From: a virus
Virus record (IMG/VR): IMGVR_UViG_3300037296_000035
Span: 1 to 44,053 of that record
Length of the DNA stretch: 44,053 bases
Strand: one strand, 5' to 3'
The notes under the pieces were generated by a model. It saw nothing but the letters and a program-made list of their open reading frames with translations, did no database searches and was not told the origin of the DNA. This document shows, in pieces, positions 37,800 to 44,053 of this stretch (position 1 is the first letter of the stretch; each line of letters opens with the position of its first letter). The translations under genes were made by a program, and so were the position numbers.

Positions 37800-39745
37800 T
37801 AACTACCCCCTCTGCCTACTGTCTGATTGCGGGCGTCTTCAAGCTGTCGCTGCAAGCCGTCTGAAGCCGCTTTACCGGCCCGTTCTGGATCTGATGTGCG
37901 AATGTCCATGATAACGTTTTGCTCTACTGTGCTGGACTGCGCGAGGTTGTTGGCTCGCCCGCCGCCTGGCTGAAAGACTTGTGACGACTGGGCCATTGGC
38001 ATTGTGCTTTCTCCGCCACCGAAAAGCCCACTTATAGCGTCCGTAGCCCCACCGAAAAGCCCACTGATGGCCCCGCCTGCCTCGCTGGCAAGATTGCCGA
38101 CAGACTCCGTTGCGTTCCCAACACCTTCGGCTGCTCCGCCGATTAAGCTGACAGCCCAGTCGGGCAGTATGCTTAAAGCCATTTGTTTAATGGAGTCAAA
38201 AGCCGCACCAAAAACATTCTCAAAAGCTATGGCAATGGTGTCTACGAATATCGAAAAACTATCTGTCAAATCAGCAATGCCTTCGGAGAAATTACCGGTC
38301 ATCAGCTTACCGATGCCAGAAAATATACCTCCGAATGTCGCTAAAAAGCCAGTGGCAAGGCCGAGCACGAGGCTAAACACTTCTTTAAATCCGTCTATGA
38401 TGTCAACAAGCACCGGCTGTATGTCAAAACCAAGAAACTCTTGAAAGAAATCAGCTATGACGGACTGGCCACCGCTCAGCGCCTTTGATAGATCATCCAC
38501 CGCAAATAATATTCCAGCAATACCGGCAACTATGAGGGTTACGGGTGAGGTTATAAGCGCCAGAGCACCTGCGAATATAGCCGGGCCAGCCGCAGCGACA
38601 GCAAAGGCGGCAGCAACACCAGCAATCAATCCACTAAACGGTTCCAAAAGATCAAATATTATTTTGGCCCCGCCGGATATTCCGCTGACAAGCTTCCCAA
38701 ATACATCAGCAATACCCTGCAATACCGGTCTAATGTCAAAGCCAAGAAATTCTAAAAAGAAGTTTCTGATAACTGAATTACCACCCTGAAAAGCAACTAT
38801 CAAATCATCCAATACAACTATAACGGCTGCAATCCCAGCAGCAATAAGAATGGCGGGCGAGAACACAAGCGCCAGCGAGCCGGCAAACCCGAGCGTATAA
38901 ACTTTTGCCAGCAAGAAAGCTGCGCCGACTGCCGCTATAAAGGGCGCAACCCTTATGAGGGCGTCAACCAGGTCGCGCAACACACCCACAGTCGCCGTAA
39001 TGCCGTTGATAATAAAGTCTTTGTTGGACGCCAGCAGGCTGGTAAAGTCATTGGCCATTTCTGTCAGCTCGGGCGCAAGGCCAACAGCAATAAACCGCTT
39101 GACCGACTCCATGCCAAACCCTAGCTTGCTAAGCGATTCGTTGTAATCCTCTGCGCTCTTTACTTGTTTGGTCGTAAGCACACCCAGCAGTTGAGACTCT
39201 TCGCGCAGTGCAGCCATTTCCGAGCCGGTTTTATTCATCATACTCAACAGGCTGGGGTCTATGCCAAGTGCTTCAGCAAATCCCTGCTGCTCGCTCATGG
39301 ACAGCCCTAACTGCTTAAAGCGGCTGCTCACTTCTGCCAAAACGGAATCTGTAGACTTTACTTGCCCGTTAGCATCCCTAACGCTAATGCCAAGCCGTGA
39401 AAAATCTTCACTGCCCTTTTGTGCGGCCTCGCCAACCTTAGCGCCTAGTCCGCTAAGTGACGAAAAAAGAGCTTCGCTTGATGAACTGGATTGCTCTGCA
39501 ATGAAAGACAATTCCTGGATCTTCTCGACGGACACACCGGTTTGCGCGTTAAGGTCTATAAGCGGCTGAAGTGATTGACTGATCCCAGTCACAAACTTGC
39601 CGACACCAAGCACGGCAACACCGAGTCCCGCAGCTAGGCCGGCCAGCAAACCAATGCCCTTGCCTAAAGATGAATTGTAACTTTGTAGCGGATCAAGTGA
39701 GCCTTCAAAGCCAAACCTGGTGATTAGTTCCGTGACGACGGCCAT
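37799..39745 (-). CDS. Tape measure protein, allele 2 (complete, 648 aa)
   Basis: 648 residues with long hydrophobic helical stretches. Two tandem internal segments of about 120 residues are visible: DDLIVAFQGGN followed by FFLEFLGFDIRPVL, and DDLSKALSGGQ followed by FFQEFLGFDIQPVL. The C-terminal part is rich in Gly, Ala and Ser, with AGGAISGLFGGATDAISGLF. Its N-terminal half is homologous to the partial allele at 1-970. At about 1.5 angstroms per residue the predicted tail is near 100 nm. Confidence 0.9.
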   Translation of the reverse strand: MAVVTELITRFGFEGSLDPLQSYNSSLGKGIGLLAGLAAGLGVAVLGVGKFVTGISQSLQPLIDLNAQTGVSVEKIQELSFIAEQSSSSSEALFSSLSGLGAKVGEAAQKGSEDFSRLGISVRDANGQVKSTDSVLAEVSSRFKQLGLSMSEQQGFAEALGIDPSLLSMMNKTGSEMAALREESQLLGVLTTKQVKSAEDYNESLSKLGFGMESVKRFIAVGLAPELTEMANDFTSLLASNKDFIINGITATVGVLRDLVDALIRVAPFIAAVGAAFLLAKVYTLGFAGSLALVFSPAILIAAGIAAVIVVLDDLIVAFQGGNSVIRNFFLEFLGFDIRPVLQGIADVFGKLVSGISGGAKIIFDLLEPFSGLIAGVAAAFAVAAAGPAIFAGALALITSPVTLIVAGIAGILFAVDDLSKALSGGQSVIADFFQEFLGFDIQPVLVDIIDGFKEVFSLVLGLATGFLATFGGIFSGIGKLMTGNFSEGIADLTDSFSIFVDTIAIAFENVFGAAFDSIKQMALSILPDWAVSLIGGAAEGVGNATESVGNLASEAGGAISGLFGGATDAISGLFGGGESTMPMAQSSQVFQPGGGRANNLAQSSTVEQNVIMDIRTSDPERAGKAASDGLQRQLEDARNQTVGRGGS

Positions 39746-39801
39746 AGATTGAGCCTATGCTGATTGCATTTCGCACAAGTATAGCACAGCAGCGGGCCGT
39801 G

Positions 39802-40376
39802 TCACCGTGCCCGCTGTGCTTCGTTCATGTGGTACTGCTCGATGGCTGATGCGATTTCTTGATACTCTATCGCGTCGAGGAAGTCCCGCGTGTCCATCTG
39901 CCTTATCTCAACAAGCGTACCGTAACCATGGCGAACCAGAGCGTGTTCTATCATTGCCTGGTTGCTAAGGTTTGTACGCTTGACGATGCTAGGTTCGGAC
40001 AGTGGCGCCGGTACCGTTAGCCGCCAAGGTTCCCTTTCAAAAAAGGGTAGCTATATACGCCTAGCATGGTTGTAATAAAGATTACGTAGTCTTCCGGGAA
40101 CTGGTCAAAGTGGCCTTTTAGCTTGCTGAGCTGCTGATCCTCATACAGTACAGTGTCTAAGATTACTTTCTCGACTGGCTCAAAATCCGCAGAGTCCAGA
40201 AACGAAAAGTCGCCTGCCTGGATCTCGCCTTGGCGCTTAGAGAAAAAAGCAAACACACGCCGCCGCTGGTTGTGCGTAACGGTCGTTAGCTTGTATTCCC
40301 GACCACTTGGCAAGGTTGCAGATTGGTCGTCGTGGATAGCTTTAAGCATGTCAATTGCTGTGTTTTGTTCGGTCAT
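39802..40376 (-). CDS. Tail assembly chaperone, -1 frameshift product, allele 2
   Basis: Same arrangement as at 1027-1601. The 0-frame stop is at 40017, and the slip on TTTTTTG at 40038-40044 opens 78 more codons to TGA 39802-39804. Relative to allele 1 the extension differs at 22 codons, of which only five change the residue (Ile to Ala, Leu to Ile, Ala to Val, Val to Ile, Gln to His). Confidence 0.87.
40017..40376 (-). CDS. Tail assembly chaperone, short form (second copy)
   Basis: Identical to the protein at 1242-1601, with the same AAGGA site and the same gap to the upstream membrane gene. It lies in the duplicated end of the window and is probably the same genomic locus. Confidence 0.85.
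   Translation of the reverse strand: MTEQNTAIDMLKAIHDDQSATLPSGREYKLTTVTHNQRRRVFAFFSKRQGEIQAGDFSFLDSADFEPVEKVILDTVLYEDQQLSKLKGHFDQFPEDYVIFITTMLGVYSYPFLKGNLGG
40038..40044 (-). promoter_or_regulatory. Slippery heptamer T TTT TTG (second copy)
   Basis: Same codons (CCT TTT TTG AAA) as at 1263-1269, leading to the allele 2 extension. Confidence 0.85.
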
Positions 40377-40378
40377 TG

Positions 40379-40561
40379 CTATTGTCCTTGTTTAACTATT
40401 GAGTTTACCGGCTTGCACTTCTTGCCCACCTGATACGCTAATCCTAAAAAAACATACACTATAAGGCTCATTAAGAGCCAGCCATTGTCATAGTTGCCAA
40501 GGTCCATATGCAGCAAGCCTATCGTAAACAGGCCAGCCGGTGCCGCCAGTAGGCCGGACAT
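40379..40561 (-). CDS. Small two-TM membrane protein (second copy)
   Basis: Identical to 1604-1786, including the TTGAGGG site. Part of the repeated end of the window. Confidence 0.65.
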   Translation of the reverse strand: MSGLLAAPAGLFTIGLLHMDLGNYDNGWLLMSLIVYVFLGLAYQVGKKCKPVNSIVKQGQ

Positions 40562-40657
40562 GAAAGCCCTCAAGGTTACAGCTTGTCCGTTGTGGCAGCA
40601 AATCAGAAAGGCTACAGAAAAGCCCCACATTTCGCAGGGCTCTCAAATCCGACTCTG

Positions 40658-41089
40658 TTACAGGTTCCGCGATCCATTCCTAAACCGAATCACGTACTCC
40701 TGCAATGCGTTGCCGTCAGTGCTTGATTTGGTGTTGGTCGGCTGGGTGGTGACGCTGCCGTTTTCCAGAATCCAAGACTCGACACCCGCAACACCATCCC
40801 GCGTAAAGCTTTCTTTTGCGCTGCCGTTAATGACAGCCGGTGGCGACTGACGCGCCAGGTTGGCCATGAATACGTCAGATTCGCTGAACCGCTGAACCCG
40901 CAGCATGACGTCGTGTACGCCTCGATCGCTGCGCTCGTTGATGTTTACGCCACCGTTGATGCTGTTGACGTGTGAAGTGGCTGGGTTGACCGGTGTGATG
41001 ACGACGTAATCGCCCTCAATCAAATCCACAATGGCTGTACCGTTGAGCACCACCGTTGAACTGTCTACTGCTAATGCAATGCCTGCCAT
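40658..41089 (-). CDS. Tail tube protein (second copy)
   Basis: 143-residue DUF3277-like tube protein, identical to 1883-2314. Confidence 0.82.
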   Translation of the reverse strand: MAGIALAVDSSTVVLNGTAIVDLIEGDYVVITPVNPATSHVNSINGGVNINERSDRGVHDVMLRVQRFSESDVFMANLARQSPPAVINGSAKESFTRDGVAGVESWILENGSVTTQPTNTKSSTDGNALQEYVIRFRNGSRNL

Positions 41090-41101
41090 GATGCGTGCTC
41101 C

Positions 41102-42607
41102 TTAACGGTTTACGTTGACGATGATGTCTACGGAATGAATAGCGCCGGCCAACTTAACCGCGCCCTGTAGTACAGGAGACTGTCGGGCCTCGCGTGAGTT
41201 CTGGGCCTGCGCTGCAAGTGATCCTGCCAGCCAGTAAAAGCCGTTGTTGCTAATGCCGCGACGGAAGGTTTCCAGATCGCCAAAGGTGTCAGGGCTTGAC
41301 CAGGTGCCTGGTGCAAACACGCCTGCGCGTACAAATTGCAACGTGGTTTTTTCTGCTTGGTCAATCAACTGGTTCACGCCGCGGGTTGTCTGCGGGATCT
41401 TGGTGCTGGTTTGTTTGAGCAGGTTGAACATGTCAATCTGCAAGAAGTCCACGTATGCAATCAGATTATAACGCTCATCGGTAAAGTTGTTAGCGCCACT
41501 GGTCAAAATTGCAGGCGTTAATTTAATGGTCGTGTACAGGTCTAGGCCAACAGTCTGCGCCTGGTTAACCTGGGTCTGTGTGTATTCCTCTGCTGCCACT
41601 GACAGCTCTTTCAGATGCATTGTCAGCGCCGAGTTTTCAGCAGCAAAGTTGACTGTGTGTGCCCGTGCCATGTACGACGCCGCCAGCTTGCGGTTGCCGG
41701 CTTTGCTAAACAGCATTCGATAGTTGGTCAGGCTTGAGAGTTTGATGTCCCAGACCACGTTTGTCGGGTCAACAGTCAAGTTGGCCGGTGCGTCGAACAC
41801 ATCATACTGAAGCACGTCGTTAGCCTGGCCAAACTCTGCCAGCGCCTTGGACTCTAAATCAGTCGGGTTGTCGATGAACATCGCACCACGGAATTTGACC
41901 TGCGCAAACAGTTCTGTGATTGCCGCCAGCTTAGTTTCTACAGCTAAGGTTGCCGCGTCTACGCCTTGAGTCAGGAAGCCGCCAGAGCCGGTGGTAAGCG
42001 CCAAGGTCTGACCGATGAATGTCCCGGTGCCTGGGTCAGTCGCAAAGGTGATGGTGCTAGTTGCGCCGGTTGTGTCGCTTGTAATCACAAGACGCTGATC
42101 ACTGATTGAAGCGGTTGCGCCTGTCAGCTCTGCGTCGATAACGTCCACAATCGCCGCCAGCGTGGTTGCGCTCTGGAAGTCCAGACCGGTCAGCGCTTCG
42201 GGCACGCCGTCCACGTCCACGGTTAGGGTTCCGTCTGCTACCTGTTGCAGGCCGCCGACTACGGATGCCTCAGATAGCTGTGCGCCGTTTAGGCTTGCCG
42301 ATGTTGCCATCAGGGTTTCTTCTGCACCGCGCCAATAGCCGATGACCAGGAAGCCACCCGCGTTGGTGGCGTTGGGTGACGTGCCAAAGAATGAAAGCGC
42401 GAAATCGTACGCCTTGCTCGCTGTCCCGAAGTCAGTCGCAACGCTGCCCGAATCGGAATAGATCCGGTAGCGACTCGCGGATGACAACGGGCCTTGCTGC
42501 TCGCTGGTCAGCATTGTGACCACGTTCGGGTTGTCTGCCATTGCCAATGCGCCGCTTTGTAGCAGGGTTACAGAAATTACGTTTTTAATGCTTACACTCA
42601 TGGTCAA
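41102..42607 (-). CDS. Tail sheath protein (second copy)
   Basis: 501-residue DUF3383-like sheath, identical to 2327-3832. Confidence 0.88.
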   Translation of the reverse strand: MTMSVSIKNVISVTLLQSGALAMADNPNVVTMLTSEQQGPLSSASRYRIYSDSGSVATDFGTASKAYDFALSFFGTSPNATNAGGFLVIGYWRGAEETLMATSASLNGAQLSEASVVGGLQQVADGTLTVDVDGVPEALTGLDFQSATTLAAIVDVIDAELTGATASISDQRLVITSDTTGATSTITFATDPGTGTFIGQTLALTTGSGGFLTQGVDAATLAVETKLAAITELFAQVKFRGAMFIDNPTDLESKALAEFGQANDVLQYDVFDAPANLTVDPTNVVWDIKLSSLTNYRMLFSKAGNRKLAASYMARAHTVNFAAENSALTMHLKELSVAAEEYTQTQVNQAQTVGLDLYTTIKLTPAILTSGANNFTDERYNLIAYVDFLQIDMFNLLKQTSTKIPQTTRGVNQLIDQAEKTTLQFVRAGVFAPGTWSSPDTFGDLETFRRGISNNGFYWLAGSLAAQAQNSREARQSPVLQGAVKLAGAIHSVDIIVNVNR

Positions 42608-42658
42608 ATCCTCTGTTTAAAGTGCTGTTACGCTGATTCCATGATAACAGTAAAAGGG

Positions 42659-43054
42659 TCACGGCGTATCTTGTGGGATTGGTGTCAACCCTAGCGCCGC
42701 AATGTGATCCTGCGCTGACTCTTTACGGTCGCCTAAGATAACCGCGATAACGTCCGGGCTTGCAATGCCGCCGTTGATCTGCAATAGCGCTTGAGCTCGT
42801 GTGGCGGCTGCCAAGTCCATGTCCGGTGCGTGGTTAGGGGCTTGTAATGGCTGGCCTGCTATCTGTGCGAATATTGGCTTGGCTACCGTTGAACACACGG
42901 CGTACAAGTTGCCTCCATCGTCCTGATAAGTTGCTGCGCCAAATGTCTGATCGTCTGGGGGTGACTCACCCAACGCTAACGCTAGTTGATTAGCGTCTGC
43001 AATATGGGCGACAGGCGAAGCAATGGTAGCGCGTTGTTTATATTCTGTGGTCAT
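42659..43054 (-). CDS. Hypothetical protein after repeat protein (second copy)
   Basis: 131 residues, identical to 3884-4279. Confidence 0.6.
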   Translation of the reverse strand: MTTEYKQRATIASPVAHIADANQLALALGESPPDDQTFGAATYQDDGGNLYAVCSTVAKPIFAQIAGQPLQAPNHAPDMDLAAATRAQALLQINGGIASPDVIAVILGDRKESAQDHIAALGLTPIPQDTP

Positions 43055-43056
43055 TT

Positions 43057-44053
43057 TTAATATCCTCCTTCGACGCTTACTGTCCAGCCCCGTGAACGTA
43101 GCGTATCAATAGCCGGTTGCCCTGTATCTACAGAGGGGGCCGAGCCTCCTGACTGATCAAATATTCCTGCTGCGATTCCTGATGTGACCAAGGAGACTAA
43201 GATTCCGTCTATGCTGGTTTGGTCTAGTGCCGTGTTAAGGAAAGCGGATGTGAAGTCACCGCCTTTAATATTGTCAAAAGCGTTGGCTGGGAAGCTTGTT
43301 AGTGATGAGCATTCATACCACGCGGCATAAAAACGAGTCCCGCTGGAAGTATCGATTAATGGAAAACTAGTTAATGAATTACAATTACGCCATGCTAAAC
43401 GAAAAATAGTACCACTAGATGTATCAATTAATGGAAAACTAGTTAATGAAGTACAATTACGCCATGCTGCATCAAAACTAGTACCACTAGATGTATCAAT
43501 TAATGGAAAACTAGTTAATGAAGTACAATTAAGCCATGCTAAACTAAAACGAGTCCCGCTGGAAGTATCGATTAATGGGAAGCTTGTTAGTGATGAGCAG
43601 TCACGCCACGCGGCATAAAAATCAGTCCCGCTGGAAGTATCGATTAATGGGAAGCTTGTTAGTGATGAGCAGTCACGCCACGCGGCATAAAAATCAGTCC
43701 CGCTGGAAGTATCAATTAATGGAAAACTAGTTAATGAAGTACAATTACGCCATGCTGAACTAAAACTAGTACCACTAGATGTATCAATTAATGGAAAACT
43801 AGTTAATGAAGTACAATTATACCATGCTAAAATAAAACGAGTCCCGCTGGAAGTATCGATTAATGGGAAGCTTGTTAGTGATGAGCAGTCACGCCACGCG
43901 GCATAAAAATCAGTCCCGCTGGAAGTATCAATTAATGGAAAACTAGTTAATGAAGTACAATTACGCCATGCTGAACTAAAACTAGTACCACTAGATGTAT
44001 CAATTAATGGAAAACTAGTTAATGAAGTACAATTATACCATGCTAAAATAAAA
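43057..44053 (-). CDS. BspA-like repeat protein, C-terminal part only (cut by window end)
   Basis: Corresponds to 4282-5278. It contains the cap and most of the tandem repeats; the N-terminal anchor lies beyond the window edge. The sequence is the same as the first copy as far as it goes. Confidence 0.8.
   Translation of the reverse strand, partial: FILAWYNCTSLTSFPLIDTSSGTSFSSAWRNCTSLTSFPLIDTSSGTDFYAAWRDCSSLTSFPLIDTSSGTRFILAWYNCTSLTSFPLIDTSSGTSFSSAWRNCTSLTSFPLIDTSSGTDFYAAWRDCSSLTSFPLIDTSSGTDFYAAWRDCSSLTSFPLIDTSSGTRFSLAWLNCTSLTSFPLIDTSSGTSFDAAWRNCTSLTSFPLIDTSSGTIFRLAWRNCNSLTSFPLIDTSSGTRFYAAWYECSSLTSFPANAFDNIKGGDFTSAFLNTALDQTSIDGILVSLVTSGIAAGIFDQSGGSAPSVDTGQPAIDTLRSRGWTVSVEGGY

Larger units (their letters stand above)
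40009..44053 (+). repeat. 4,045-bp terminal overlap, right copy
   Basis: Partner of 1234-5278. It ends exactly where the internal 214-bp repeat ends, a point where an assembler cannot choose between two continuations. Confidence 0.92.

Noticed and set aside
1-44053. Integrase, attachment site, CI-type repressor or tRNA genes
   Set aside because: None could be supported by motif, fold pattern or cloverleaf. The small HTH proteins are not enough to claim lysogeny.

Overview
The window is almost entirely one tailed bacteriophage genome with a contractile tail (myovirus morphology). Evidence for this is a sheath/tube pair, a gp25-like protein, a J-like wedge, a Gp138-type spike, and a full head-packaging set. 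The host is probably Gram-negative. The lysis cassette carries a PagL-like outer-membrane lipid A deacylase and a T7-lysozyme-type amidase, and the promoters look like ordinary sigma-70 sites. I cannot name the host. No integrase, CI-type repressor, tRNA, CRISPR or host chromosomal gene was seen.

Topology: bases 1234-5278 recur as 40009-44053 (offset 38,775) with no difference that I could see. Bases 1-1233 are a diverged homologue of 38776-40008. The simplest reading is a circular or circularly permuted genome of about 38.8 kb whose contig ran past its own start. The overlap region would then hold two alleles of the tape-measure module, from two co-occurring strains or a true duplication.

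Layout: the late genes lie on the minus strand and are read from high to low coordinates. From 15.1 kb down to 1 the order is small terminase, large terminase, portal, Mu F-like protein, DUF2213-type protease/scaffold, decoration protein, major capsid protein, head-tail connectors and neck proteins. These are followed by a small ORF with an in-frame TGA, a BspA-like repeat protein, tail sheath, tail tube, a small membrane protein, a frameshifted tail-assembly chaperone and the tape measure. Across the circle junction (39.7 kb down to 28.1 kb) the operon continues with baseplate proteins, an inserted ParB-like plus small RHH-like moron, hub, spike, gp25-like, J-like and DUF2612-like proteins. 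It ends with the tail fibre, a fibre chaperone, a PagL-like protein, amidase and two holin candidates.

The replication genes (22.5 kb down to 17.3 kb, minus) are a small HTH regulator, SF2 helicase, an unknown ORF, VRR-NUC nuclease and a primase-polymerase/helicase. Below them sit small zinc-ribbon and PP-loop (PAPS-reductase-like) accessory genes. The plus-strand early region (22.6-28.1 kb) has a RecE-like exonuclease, an unknown partner protein and SSB, then a terminator, a new promoter and a run of small, tightly overlapping accessory genes. The replication and recombination operons diverge from one pair of face-to-face promoters inside an inverted repeat at 22502-22537, which is the most likely early regulatory switch.
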